Source of the DNA: Arthrobacter sp. 31Y
GTDB taxonomy: Bacteria; Actinomycetota; Actinomycetes; Actinomycetales; Micrococcaceae
Length of the DNA stretch: 64,000 nt
Assembly: GCF_000526335.1 (NCBI RefSeq)
Contig: NZ_JAFW01000001.1
Span: forward strand, 2,294,001 to 2,358,000
Direction: 5' to 3'
A model generated the notes under the pieces. That model had not been told where the DNA came from and made no database searches. It worked only from the letters and a program-made list of their open reading frames with translations. A program made the position numbers and the translations under genes. Each line of letters begins with the position of its first letter. Positions within the stretch are counted from its first letter, which is position 1. This document shows, piece by piece, positions 18,035 through 26,827 of this stretch.

Positions 18035-18298
18035 ATGGCTATTTGGGGTGCAGATGTTGATCAGCTTCGTCAGCTCGGTAACAAGCTGAAGGCCGGTGCT
18101 GAGAACATTGAGCAGCAGCGTTCACAGCTCAAGGGCGCACTTGACGGCACCGACTGGAAGGGCCCGGACGCTGACAAGTTCCGCGGCGAGTGGGACAGCC
18201 AGCACGCTTCGAACCTGAAGAAGGTTGCCGACGCACTGCGCGAAGCCGGCGATCGCGCTCAGAAGAACGCTGAGCAGCAGCAGCAGGCCTCCAACTAA
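18035..18298 (+). CDS. WXG100 family (ESAT-6-like) protein
   Basis: This 87-residue helical hairpin protein carries the central WxG motif (TDWKGPDADKF, near residue 42) and a Gln-rich C-terminus. Start ATG 18035 follows AAGGAG (18023-18028). WXG100 proteins are usually secreted as dimers by type VII systems, but no EccC/EssC, membrane component or LXG toxin lies in this window. The gene is monocistronic with its own strong terminator. Confidence 0.88.
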   Translation: MAIWGADVDQLRQLGNKLKAGAENIEQQRSQLKGALDGTDWKGPDADKFRGEWDSQHASNLKKVADALREAGDRAQKNAEQQQQASN

Positions 18299-18308
18299 GA
18301 CAGTTGGG

Positions 18309-18340
18309 AAAACCCCGGACGCAACCGCGTCCGGGGTTTT
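18309..18340 (+). terminator. Intrinsic terminator of the WXG100 gene
   Basis: AAAACCCCGGACGC (18309-18322) pairs over 14 bp with GCGTCCGGGGTTTT (18327-18340) around the loop AACC. The run of T forms the end of the stem. Confidence 0.9.
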
Positions 18341-18436
18341 CGCCGTTAAAACACCTTGTGGAATCCCCCCCGCTGTGAGGCCTACTCTGCGCGCTATTCC
18401 GCACAGTGAGGACGCAGACCAGGCCCCACAAACGTG

Positions 18437-19477
18437 TTACCCGCGCGGCGCCTCGGTGGTCTGCCCGGAGGGGACAGGTTCAACGTCATTCGGGTGATCC
18501 AGAACGCGGGCAGCGTCCTGAGTGACCTGGGCTGCCCTGCGATCCCCACGCAGCTCATCGACGCGAACCAGGACTACACCGCCCACAATAAGGAGACCGC
18601 CCAGCAGTTGAATCGGCCCCGGGAGTTCGCCCAAGAGCAACCAGGCCCAGATCACGGCGAAAAGCACTTCGGTAAGGGAAACGAACGACGCCACCTTGGA
18701 CCCAAGACTGCGGGCAGCCATGATGCCGGAAACGTACGCGAGCACAGTGGCCAGGATGATGAGCCCGATCGCGGAGACCCACCACGGTGTGGTCCACGGC
18801 CCGAGCGTTGTGTCTGCGGTGCTGAACGTCATGGGCAGCAGCCCCAACAGGCCAACGAGCCACATGACCAGCGCCCCCACAAGAAGACCGCCCGAAGCGA
18901 GCACCAGGGGCGGGAGGGTTTCGTTCTCCTTGGCGGTGATAAAGAAGTAGATCACCAGGCAGACGGCGGCGGCCATGCCCCAGAGAACGCCAACAAAGTC
19001 CACCTTCACGGCGCCCGTCAGATCCAGCACCAAAACGAGGCCGCCCAAGGACAGCAGGGCGCCGCTGGCGGTGAGGGCGCGGGGCCGGCGTCGGCTGGCA
19101 ATCCAGAGCCACAGCACAATCATCACCGGTGCCAGGTACTCGAGCAACAGGGCTACGCCCACGGACAAACGGGCCACCGCATTGAAGTAGAAGAGCTGGC
19201 AGCCTGCCACTCCAATGAGCCCGAACAAGAGGATAGTCAGCCAGTTGTCCTTGAGTTGGTGCCAGCGGCCGCGCAAAACCACGACGGCGGGAATCACCAG
19301 GATCAGCGCGGCCCCGGTAAGGCGCACGGCAACTGCGGCCCCGGGTGACCACCCTGTTTCGAGCATCGACTTGGCAAACGAGCCGGACGTGCCGAAAACA
19401 GCGGAGGAGAAAAGTGCGATGCCGAGTCCTGATGCCAGGAAACTCTTTGCATCAGCCTTCGTCGTTGGAGCTGACAC
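18437..19477 (-). CDS. EamA/DMT family exporter
   Basis: The 346-residue membrane protein has about ten membrane segments in two EamA repeats (residues about 15-150 and 165-300), with EYLAPVMIVLWLW and LTEVLFAVIWAWLLLGE as the equivalent helices of each half. Members export amino acids or other metabolites. The start is GTG 19477 behind AGGAGG. The C-terminal 45 residues are hydrophilic. A divergent CGNR-type regulator gene shares its upstream region. Confidence 0.88.
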   Translation of the reverse strand: MSAPTTKADAKSFLASGLGIALFSSAVFGTSGSFAKSMLETGWSPGAAVAVRLTGAALILVIPAVVVLRGRWHQLKDNWLTILLFGLIGVAGCQLFYFNAVARLSVGVALLLEYLAPVMIVLWLWIASRRRPRALTASGALLSLGGLVLVLDLTGAVKVDFVGVLWGMAAAVCLVIYFFITAKENETLPPLVLASGGLLVGALVMWLVGLLGLLPMTFSTADTTLGPWTTPWWVSAIGLIILATVLAYVSGIMAARSLGSKVASFVSLTEVLFAVIWAWLLLGELPGPIQLLGGLLIVGGVVLVRVDELRGDRRAAQVTQDAARVLDHPNDVEPVPSGQTTEAPRG

Positions 19478-19483
19478 AGCAGC

Positions 19484-19496
19484 CTCCTGTCAGGAG
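19484..19496. promoter_or_regulatory. Palindrome over the EamA ribosome binding site
   Basis: CTCCTG-T-CAGGAG is a perfect 13-bp palindrome between the divergent EamA and CGNR genes. It includes the EamA Shine-Dalgarno sequence. It could be an operator for the CGNR protein or an RNA hairpin hiding the ribosome binding site. Confidence 0.35.
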
Positions 19497-19548
19497 TAAA
19501 GTGGGCTTATGGTCATGACAGTACTCCCGAAACATGTAAGGAGTCAAA

Positions 19549-20097
19549 GTGCTTTTTGCGCCTGACACCGAGGTTGCCCTCCGTAGCGTCGTCAATCTCA
19601 TCAACACTGCCGCCAACGGCGAGGAAGCGCTGATCACCGTACAGGACCTCGACTCCTTCCTGGATGCCGAAGAGTTCACGGGCTCACGAGTAAATACGCC
19701 TGCGGAATTGAACAGCATCAAGCGTCTGCGAAGCGAGCTGGCAGCGCTTTGGAGCGCCGACGAGGACACGGCGGCGAAGTCTGTCAACAAGCTGCTCGCC
19801 GACGCAAAGGCACTCCCGCAACTCGTAAAACACGACCGCTGGGACTGGCACCTGCACGCCACAACCCCGGAAGCACCTTTGGCAGACCGGATGGGCACCG
19901 AAGCTGCAATGGCCATCATCGATGTGATCCGAAGCAAGGAAATGGACCGCATGCGCGTGTGCGCGGCGGACGACTGCGACGCCGTCGTTCTGGACCTCAG
20001 CCGCAACCGCTCCAAGCTCTACTGCGACACCGGCAACTGCGCCAACCGCGCCCACGTCGCGGCATATCGGGCAAGGAAGGCCGCCGAGGGCGAGTAA
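19549..20097 (+). CDS. CGNR zinc-finger/ABATE domain putative regulator
   Basis: The 182-residue protein has an N-terminal ABATE-like helical domain and a C-terminal CGNR zinc finger: RVCAADDCDAVVLDLSRNRS, CDTGNCANRAHVAAYRARK, with four Cys for Zn. These proteins are presumed stress-type transcription regulators. Start GTG 19549 follows AAGGAG (19538-19543). It is divergent from the EamA exporter, which it may control. Confidence 0.87.
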   Translation: MLFAPDTEVALRSVVNLINTAANGEEALITVQDLDSFLDAEEFTGSRVNTPAELNSIKRLRSELAALWSADEDTAAKSVNKLLADAKALPQLVKHDRWDWHLHATTPEAPLADRMGTEAAMAIIDVIRSKEMDRMRVCAADDCDAVVLDLSRNRSKLYCDTGNCANRAHVAAYRARKAAEGE

Positions 20098-20230
20098 TAC
20101 CGGCATAGTGTCGGCATTGGGGAACACGTCAACCCGAAATTGAACTACGAAGACGCCACCTGGCAGCGAGAGTCCGGCTCTTAGGCCCCATTTACCGCAG
20201 CGATGGTACTTACGTACCCCATTTTCCAAA

Positions 20231-20246
20231 TGTGATCAGCGTCACA
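20231..20246. promoter_or_regulatory. Consensus CRP/GlxR-type binding site upstream of pilus operon
   Basis: TGTGATCAGCGTCACA matches TGTGA-N6-TCACA perfectly on both arms. It lies 110 bp before the first pilus gene, in a 259-bp intergenic region with no coding sequence. A cAMP-responsive CRP/GlxR protein is the expected binder. Confidence 0.65.
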
Positions 20247-20356
20247 TTCTTAATTGCATCACGATCTCCTTCCTGACCGTACTTACTCCTCAGTAACGGA
20301 CAAAGGGCAGCCCCCCAGAAGGGTTTGCTGACCAGTGCATCAGGAAAAGGGAATCC

Positions 20357-23086
20357 ATGCGGAAGCAGTTTGAGCACAAAAGTGCCCACGATCAGGGCGG
20401 GCGGCGTGAAGGCAGAGGCAGATCTCTGCTGGCGCTCATTGCGTGCGTGCTTCTCGTGGTAGTGGGGATGACCGCCTATGGCGTGGTCAATGCTCCTACC
20501 CCCGGAATTGCACTGCCCGGTTCCCCCGGCGTCACCCAGCCTGGCACCTTGGTCTACAGCGAAGACTTCTCCAACATGAGTGCGGCCGCTGCCCCCATCC
20601 CCTTGGGTTCCTACACTGGCGGCGCGGCGGCCCAAAACGAGCAGTACACAGCAGATGCAGCCTGGCTTCCCGGGGCCCAGGCCTGCAACGGCTGGATCCT
20701 GAGGCAAAGCACCCCGCTGCCCGCCAACGGCGGCATCATCGTCAACAACGATCAATGCGACCGCAACAATGCCATCAGCTTTCTTCGCGATATGGCCTTT
20801 GTTATGGGCAAATACCAAGGCATGACCGACGCTCAGGCCGCACAAAACCAGATCCTCAGCGAATACACGAATACAGTCAGTGGAGTCCAGCCGGCAGGAC
20901 TTCAGCTCCAAACCACCAAGAACACCATTCCTACGATTGCTGGCCACTACTACGCGATTTCGGGAATCTTTGGTGAAACGAACTGCTTCTCCAACCACGC
21001 CCGCCAGGAATTCTCCATCCTCATCAACGGGGTGCCAACCGTGGTTGGTTCGAATTTGGACCCATGCGCCGATCCCAGCAAGCAGGTCATCAACTACGGG
21101 AATACGAACTACAGCGTGGCCAAGCTGCAGTCGGGAGCCATCCAGGTCCCACTAACCGGCACCACGCCCACACTCGGTATCCGCGTTAGGAACTTGACGG
21201 CGACAGGCACCGGCAACGACGTCGGATTCGACCTTCCGCAGCTGGTGGACGTGACGCCGCAACTGGACAAGGCCTTCAGCCCCACCAGCATCTTCCAGGG
21301 CCAGAACACCACTTTGACCTATACAGTCACCAACACCAGTGACCTGATGGCTAAAAATGGCTGGCACTTCGTTGACACCCTGCCCACCGGCCTCACTGCA
21401 GTCGGCCCACTCGGTGGCACATGCGTGCGCACCGCGGGAACTGTCTCCGGCCGCACAGTGGACGTCACCGGAAACCTCGCACAGGGCAGCGCTTCGTGCA
21501 CCATTACGGTAACCGTTACCAGCAACACCCCTGGTGTTTACAACAACTCCGGGTGCTTGGCCAACGACGGCACGGCAATTCCGAACTGCACCAATAACTT
21601 CCCCACGATCACGGGTCTTTACTCCCCCGGCACGGCGACTTTGACTGTCCGGCCGGTAGTGGACCTTTCGATCACCAAGAGTGCCAACATCGCTTCTTAC
21701 ATCCCGGGTCAGCCGATCACGTACACGGTTGTAGTCCACAACAATGGTCCCAGCGATGCTGTCAACGCTGTATTTACTGATCCCCTGCCCGCGTCCATCA
21801 CCGGTGCAACGTGGACCTGTGCCGTCACAGTCGCGGGAACCTCAAATCTTCCCCCAGCCGGACCCACCGCCTGTAACGCTCCCAGCGGCACCGGCAGCAT
21901 CTCCGGCACAGTAAGAATCAACGTTGGCGGAACCCTGACATACACCGTCAAGGGCACCGTGGCACCGGGCACCACGGGCATCATTACCAACACGGCCACC
22001 GTTGCGCCTGCAGCCCAGACGGCTGTTCCCAACATGCCAGGTGGCGGCCCCATTCCGGTTCCCGGATCAACAACCATGGTTCCTACCGTGGATGCGGCCT
22101 GCCCGCCGTTGCCCGGAGTTGGATGCTCCGCAACGGTCACTACCCCCGTGGATCCCCAATGGACCATCGCCAAGACCGCCACGGTTGACGGCACGTCCTC
22201 AAACGGCCAATGGGTGAACCCCGGCGACACCATCACTTACACCGTGACCGCCACCAGCAACCGCGGTCAGATCAATAACGTTGTCCTCACGGACAACCTT
22301 GCCGATGTCCTGGATCAGGGTACGTTCGTTCCGGGATCCGCAGTGCTGACCATCGGCACCGCGGCACCGGTCGCCGTCGCCAATCCTGTAGCCCCCTCCA
22401 CCACGCTGACCACTCAGCCGTTCACGCTTCCGGCAGGCCAAACTGCAGTGCTCAGCTACAAGGTCACCGTCAAGGCAGACGCATGGAGCGCCCAACTGGT
22501 CAACGTCGTCACTGGTGCCGGCAGCGTCACGCCCGTCCGCTGTGCAACCAGCACCACACCGTTGGCACCGGAGTGCACCACAACCCACCTGACTCCGGCC
22601 AAGATCCTGATTGAAAAACTGGGCGAGTCCTCCGACGAAACATGGGTTCCCATGGCTGGCTCCACCTGGGCCATCCACAATGACGCAGCAGGAGCCCCCG
22701 GGGCAGTCAATACAAGCGTCACGGTAGCTCCCATCCCGTCCCAAACAGGACAGTTCCAGCTCGAAGGCATTCAACCCGGCGTGTATTGGCTCGAGGAGAC
22801 CACAGCTCCGGATGGTTTCAACCTGCTTGCCGAAGCCGTGCAGTTCACGGTAGCTCCCAACGGCGCCGTAACGCTCGGTCAGGGAAGCGGCGGCGGAGTC
22901 GTCACAACAAGCGACACCGACGGTAACGGCATCTTCCTGGTCACCGTCCGCGATGTGCCTGCGCTGAAGATGCCTGAATCCGGCGGCGTGGGCTGGTGGC
23001 CGTTTGCGGCCGCTGGAACGTCGTTGCTTCTGGTGGCCATGGTTCTTGCATCCAACAGTGCCCGGCGCGCCCGAAACCACCCCTAA
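20357..23086 (+). CDS. Sortase-anchored surface protein, likely pilus tip adhesin
   Basis: The 909-residue protein has an N-terminal signal-anchor (about 23-42), a Cys-containing binding region (residues about 50-300), then repeated DUF11-type beta-sandwiches (KAFSPTSIFQGQNTTLTYTV; SITKSANIASYIPGQPITYT; WTIAKTATV) and a final CnaB/SpaA domain with the E-box WLEETTAPDGFNLL. A sorting signal ends it, but the motif is MPESGG (872-877) rather than LPxTG, followed by a hydrophobic helix and NSARRARNHP. It is the first gene of a pilin-sortase operon, and large size plus first position suggest the tip adhesin. The divergent sorting motif is unusual. Confidence 0.82.
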   Translation: MRKQFEHKSAHDQGGRREGRGRSLLALIACVLLVVVGMTAYGVVNAPTPGIALPGSPGVTQPGTLVYSEDFSNMSAAAAPIPLGSYTGGAAAQNEQYTADAAWLPGAQACNGWILRQSTPLPANGGIIVNNDQCDRNNAISFLRDMAFVMGKYQGMTDAQAAQNQILSEYTNTVSGVQPAGLQLQTTKNTIPTIAGHYYAISGIFGETNCFSNHARQEFSILINGVPTVVGSNLDPCADPSKQVINYGNTNYSVAKLQSGAIQVPLTGTTPTLGIRVRNLTATGTGNDVGFDLPQLVDVTPQLDKAFSPTSIFQGQNTTLTYTVTNTSDLMAKNGWHFVDTLPTGLTAVGPLGGTCVRTAGTVSGRTVDVTGNLAQGSASCTITVTVTSNTPGVYNNSGCLANDGTAIPNCTNNFPTITGLYSPGTATLTVRPVVDLSITKSANIASYIPGQPITYTVVVHNNGPSDAVNAVFTDPLPASITGATWTCAVTVAGTSNLPPAGPTACNAPSGTGSISGTVRINVGGTLTYTVKGTVAPGTTGIITNTATVAPAAQTAVPNMPGGGPIPVPGSTTMVPTVDAACPPLPGVGCSATVTTPVDPQWTIAKTATVDGTSSNGQWVNPGDTITYTVTATSNRGQINNVVLTDNLADVLDQGTFVPGSAVLTIGTAAPVAVANPVAPSTTLTTQPFTLPAGQTAVLSYKVTVKADAWSAQLVNVVTGAGSVTPVRCATSTTPLAPECTTTHLTPAKILIEKLGESSDETWVPMAGSTWAIHNDAAGAPGAVNTSVTVAPIPSQTGQFQLEGIQPGVYWLEETTAPDGFNLLAEAVQFTVAPNGAVTLGQGSGGGVVTTSDTDGNGIFLVTVRDVPALKMPESGGVGWWPFAAAGTSLLLVAMVLASNSARRARNHP

Positions 23087-23182
23087 ACATCACTCCCCGT
23101 CCTGCAGCAAAAGCAGCAGGCATCAACCCCAGAAAATGTTCGCTCCCGAGCATCGCATCATCACCCATGAAAGAGGAATAAA

Positions 23183-24664
23183 GTGAGTAATCAAAGCTCC
23201 CGGCGCCTTTGGAAGGCCGCCGCCACCACCATTGCAGGAGCGGTGCTGGCAATGTCTTTCTCCGCCGCGCCGGCCTCAGCCGCTCCGCTCGTTGACGGAG
23301 ACCAGATTGGTTCCATCACCGTTCACAAGTTCGAGCGCCCGGACACCCCCACCGGCCTGCCCAATAACGGCACGGCCGTGGACACCACGGGACTGACCGC
23401 CCTTGCCGGAATCGAATTCACCATTCAGCAGGTCAACACGATCGACCTCGCCACGAATGCCGGCTGGGACGCCGCTCATAACCTGAGCAGCGTCTTCTCC
23501 CCCGCCGATCCCGCAGGATCCATCACAGGTGCAGGTTTCACCCTGGGTACGGGCACCGCCCAGGTCACCGACGCCGCGGGCACCGCATCGTTCGGCAACC
23601 TCCCCGTTGGCCTGTACTTGGTAACGGAAACCAACTACCCGGCAGGCGTCACCCCGTCAGCTCCGTTCCTGGTTTCTGTCCCCTTGACGGACCCGGACAA
23701 CAACGACAACTGGATCTACGACGTCCACGTTTACCCTAAGAACTCCATCACGGGCGCAGAGAAGATCGTTACGGACGCTCCTGACGTCAAGCTCGGCGAC
23801 CAGATTGACTTCACCATCACCGGCGATATCCCGAACGAAGCCGTCATTGATGGCTACAAGATCGTGGACGCGCTGGACGCCAAGCTGACCTACGTTGGCG
23901 CCACGGCCACACTGGTTGACGGTACGGTCATCACCGAAGGCACTCACTACACGGTTGCCTTCGACGCCGCCACCAACACTGTCTCCATCATCTTCACCCC
24001 TGCAGGCCTCGCAGTGCTGGCCGCCAACAACGACGCCAAGGTACAGGTTGTCGTAAACACCACCGTCAACACCATCGGCGAGATCGAGAACGACGCTATG
24101 GTCTACCCGAACCTGGGCAGCTTCACCACCGTTCCCGGCCAGCCCGGCGGTCCCATCGTCACTCCCCCGGTTGTCACCAAGTGGGGCGAGATGACCCTCC
24201 TGAAGACCAACGAAAACGGCGCTGCCCTTGCCGGCGCTTCCTTCTCGGTCTACGCCAACCAGGCTGATGCACTGGCCGGAACCAACGCTATTGTCCTCAA
24301 CGGCCAGAGCACCTTCACCGTTGCTGCCGATGGAACCCTCACCATCTCCGGTCTGCGCTACTCCGACTGGGCCAACGGCGCTGCAGTACTGCCCGGCTCA
24401 GCCGATTTCCGCACCTACTACCTGGTGGAAACCACCGCACCGGAAGGCTACGAGCTGCTCGCAGAGCCGATCTCCTTCCTGATCAACTCCACCAGCACCA
24501 CGGTGGGTGTTGACCTTGAGGTCAAGAACATCCCGTCCAACGGTGGCTTCGAGCTGCCGCTCACCGGTGGCGTTGGAACCGGCCTGCTGTACGTAGCCGG
24601 CGCACTCCTGGTCACCGGCGCCGGACTCCTGTTCGTCCGTTCACGCCGCAGCACCAACAGCTAG
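23183..24664 (+). CDS. Major pilin, SpaH/EbpB-type, LPxTG-anchored
   Basis: This 493-residue protein has a signal peptide (cleavage near APASA), the pilin motif WIYDVHVYPKN with the polymerising Lys186, a second isopeptide domain, a CnaB domain with the E-box YYLVETTAPEGYELL (Glu416), and the sorting signal LPLTG (458-462) with a hydrophobic helix and RSRRSTNS tail. The class C sortase encoded next would link Lys186 of one subunit to the Thr of the next. GTG 23183 follows GAGGAATAAA. Confidence 0.92.
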   Translation: MSNQSSRRLWKAAATTIAGAVLAMSFSAAPASAAPLVDGDQIGSITVHKFERPDTPTGLPNNGTAVDTTGLTALAGIEFTIQQVNTIDLATNAGWDAAHNLSSVFSPADPAGSITGAGFTLGTGTAQVTDAAGTASFGNLPVGLYLVTETNYPAGVTPSAPFLVSVPLTDPDNNDNWIYDVHVYPKNSITGAEKIVTDAPDVKLGDQIDFTITGDIPNEAVIDGYKIVDALDAKLTYVGATATLVDGTVITEGTHYTVAFDAATNTVSIIFTPAGLAVLAANNDAKVQVVVNTTVNTIGEIENDAMVYPNLGSFTTVPGQPGGPIVTPPVVTKWGEMTLLKTNENGAALAGASFSVYANQADALAGTNAIVLNGQSTFTVAADGTLTISGLRYSDWANGAAVLPGSADFRTYYLVETTAPEGYELLAEPISFLINSTSTTVGVDLEVKNIPSNGGFELPLTGGVGTGLLYVAGALLVTGAGLLFVRSRRSTNS

Positions 24665-24775
24665 TAGCTGCCAACCTGCAAAGGTTCGCAGTCTGAACAA
24701 CACAGCGGGGAAGAACGCCGAACACGCGCTCTTCCCCGCTGTGTTCCCCCAGAGCACAATCTCCCCAGGACTCTC

Positions 24776-25717
24776 ATGTCAAAGCACCAAGACTCCAAGC
24801 TCCGGCCGCAGCGAAGTTTCCGCGCGGGGTGGAGCGCCCAGCGCATTATCATCGTGGTCGTCGCCATCTTGGGCGTGGGAATACTGCTGTACCCCACTGC
24901 CGCCGCGTGGTTCTCCGACCGGGTTCATGCCACGGAGATCAGCGGTTACGTGGACAGCGTGGAAAACCTCTCCCCGTCAGCCCAAAAGACTCTTCTGGAT
25001 GAGGCCCGGAAGTTCAACAAGGAACTACCATCCGGCCCGCTTCGCGACCCGTACTCGTTGAACGATCAGGGCGAGAAGACCGTCATCGGAGCGGGTTCGG
25101 AGGCCTACCAAAAGATGCTCGCCGTCGGCCCCGGAGGAATGATGGGACGCATCAGCATCCCCTCCATCCACACGGACTTGCCCATCTTCCACGGCACCGA
25201 TGAGGAAACCCTCTCCAAAGGCGCCGGGCATCTTTTCGGTTCCGGCCTGCCGGTTGGCGGGACTGGAACACACAGCGTGCTGACTGCCCACTCCGGCTTC
25301 GTCAACGCCACTCTCTTCGATGACCTGGACCAAGTACGCGATGGCGATGTCTTCTCGGTTACCGTGCTTGGCGAGTCCGTCTATTACAAGGTGGACCAGA
25401 TCAAAACCGTGCTGCCGGAGGAAACGGACGATCTCCGCAAAGTCCAAGACAAGGACTACATCACGCTGGTGACGTGCACGCCCACAGGGGTCAATAGCCA
25501 CAGGCTTTTGGTGCGTGGCGAGCGCATTGACGCTCCAGCCGCCGGTTCATCCCAGACACTGCCCAGCCAGGCGTCGGATCCCGGATTCCCTTGGTGGGCA
25601 CTGGCCCTCGTTGGCACCGCGGTTCTTATGGTTGTTGTCACCCACCCCCGCAAAACCCGCTCCGCAGACACGGCTCCCACCCATGACGAGGATCTGGCCG
25701 GCTCACTGCTCCGGTAG
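24776..25717 (+). CDS. Class C (pilus-polymerising) sortase
   Basis: The 313-residue enzyme has an N-terminal membrane helix (about 24-46) and a C-terminal one (about 276-292), as pilin polymerases do. Catalytic residues are His172 (LTAHSGF), Cys234 (TLVTCTPTG) and Arg243 (SHRLLVRG). A DPY motif (RDPYSLN) is the lid that covers the active site in class C sortases. It is the third gene of the pilus operon; no separate housekeeping sortase is in the window. Confidence 0.92.
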   Translation: MSKHQDSKLRPQRSFRAGWSAQRIIIVVVAILGVGILLYPTAAAWFSDRVHATEISGYVDSVENLSPSAQKTLLDEARKFNKELPSGPLRDPYSLNDQGEKTVIGAGSEAYQKMLAVGPGGMMGRISIPSIHTDLPIFHGTDEETLSKGAGHLFGSGLPVGGTGTHSVLTAHSGFVNATLFDDLDQVRDGDVFSVTVLGESVYYKVDQIKTVLPEETDDLRKVQDKDYITLVTCTPTGVNSHRLLVRGERIDAPAAGSSQTLPSQASDPGFPWWALALVGTAVLMVVVTHPRKTRSADTAPTHDEDLAGSLLR

Positions 25718-25781
25718 CCGGAATTCGCCGCCAGGAAAGTGTGCACGGCGTGATGTGTGGGGCCTGGTGAGCCCACAAAAA

Positions 25782-25812
25782 AGCGCTCCCCCACCCGAGG
25801 TGGGGAAGCGCT
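25782..25812. terminator. Bidirectional terminator after the pilus operon
   Basis: AGCGCTCCCCCACC (25782-25795) pairs with GGTGGGGAAGCGCT (25799-25812), one mismatch, loop CGA. A run of six A precedes it on the plus strand and gives a U-tract for the minus-strand gene ending at 25818. It serves both converging genes. Confidence 0.85.
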
Positions 25813-25817
25813 GAAAG

Positions 25818-26162
25818 TTAGTGGCCGGCGTCGGGCGTTTCAGGCCTGTCATCCGGAGCACCCGGGCCGCCGTGGCCTGGACGCTTGGAGCTGAGGTTGA
25901 CGCCGGAACCCTTGCCGAGGTGATCGGCGTTCTCCTTGTGGCTCATGGACAACATGGCCGCTACGACGAGGCTCACAATGAACGCGATGCCCGCGCCCGT
26001 GAAGGCGAGGTCAAACCGCGGGGCCTTCGCGCTGCCGCCGGATGCGAAGATCAGCACGGCAACGAAGGCCAGCACTGCAAAGAACGCGGAGAACATGAGG
26101 GGTCCCTTGACCGAGGTCCGCATCTTGCGCGGTTCTCCTGGTGTCTGGTCTGCCACGGTCAT
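25818..26162 (-). CDS. Small membrane protein, two helices
   Basis: From ATG 26162 (GGAGGAAT directly upstream) the protein has 114 residues: a basic N-terminus, two membrane helices (SAFFAVLAFVAVLIFASGG; GAGIAFIVSLVVAAMLSMSH) and a polar Gly/Pro-rich tail. It resembles small conserved actinobacterial membrane proteins, but I assign no function. The longer frame to 26333 has no sensible start. Confidence 0.75.
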   Translation of the reverse strand: MTVADQTPGEPRKMRTSVKGPLMFSAFFAVLAFVAVLIFASGGSAKAPRFDLAFTGAGIAFIVSLVVAAMLSMSHKENADHLGKGSGVNLSSKRPGHGGPGAPDDRPETPDAGH

Positions 26163-26230
26163 TCCTCCAATGATGGCGGTTGGTCCCCGCCGGTCAGCAA
26201 AAGTTCTACAACGAGTAGAACGTCCAGCTA

Positions 26231-26815
26231 CTAGTTTACGGCCTCGGGCGAAGCGCCGGGAGCAGCAGCTTGGGCCGGTCCACCGGAAGCTGTCTTGGCT
26301 TCGTGCCGCAGGGTCAGTCCGGAGAGGATCCACAGCACGCCGGAAATTATGGCCCCACCACCGACCACGCCCAACAGAGCGTGCGCGCCCAGTGATGTGA
26401 AGAACGGCAGTAGCACGGCAGTGCCCACGGCAATGACGCCGGAAATGAGCCAGTCGCGCGCCACCACATCCCGTTTCCGGAGGCCATGGACGAATTCGAG
26501 GAGGCCCAGCACCAGCAGCGCAAACATGGCCGAGAGCGCAACGCCCTCGTCAGACTGCGTGACCATAGCGCCGATGCCTCCGAGCGCAACAACCGCCGGA
26601 ACGGCAACAGGCAAAGCGCGGGACATCCACACAGCCGCTGCAGTCGCCAGCAGATACAGGCCCACGGCCCACGCCAGGACGTGCACGGACGGAGCAGCCC
26701 AGAAGATGGTGATCGCGCCGAACACCAAGGCAACCGTGGCGCGGATCAGCACGGGTTTCCAGAGTCCGGCCTCGGTGGCAGAAGGAGTCTGGGCAGGAGT
26801 CGCTGGGAGAGTCAC
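26231..26815 (-). CDS. HdeD/DUF308-like membrane protein
   Basis: The 194-residue protein has about six membrane segments in paired hairpins with short loops (for example VLIRATVALVFGAITIFWAAPSV; AISGVLWILSGLTLRH-like end), resembling the DUF308/HdeD fold. The function is unknown. The start is GTG 26815 with no ribosome binding site; TAAACT (26822-26827) lies 6 nt upstream and overlaps the stop of the MATE gene, so it has its own leaderless promoter. Confidence 0.72.
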   Translation of the reverse strand: MTLPATPAQTPSATEAGLWKPVLIRATVALVFGAITIFWAAPSVHVLAWAVGLYLLATAAAVWMSRALPVAVPAVVALGGIGAMVTQSDEGVALSAMFALLVLGLLEFVHGLRKRDVVARDWLISGVIAVGTAVLLPFFTSLGAHALLGVVGGGAIISGVLWILSGLTLRHEAKTASGGPAQAAAPGASPEAVN

Positions 26816-26827
26816 CCGTCCAGTTTA
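26816..26827 (-). promoter_or_regulatory. Leaderless promoter inside the end of the MATE gene
   Basis: On the minus strand TAAACT (26827-26822) is followed by GGACGG and then GTG 26815. It overlaps the stop codon region of the upstream MATE gene (26825-26827). Confidence 0.5.
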
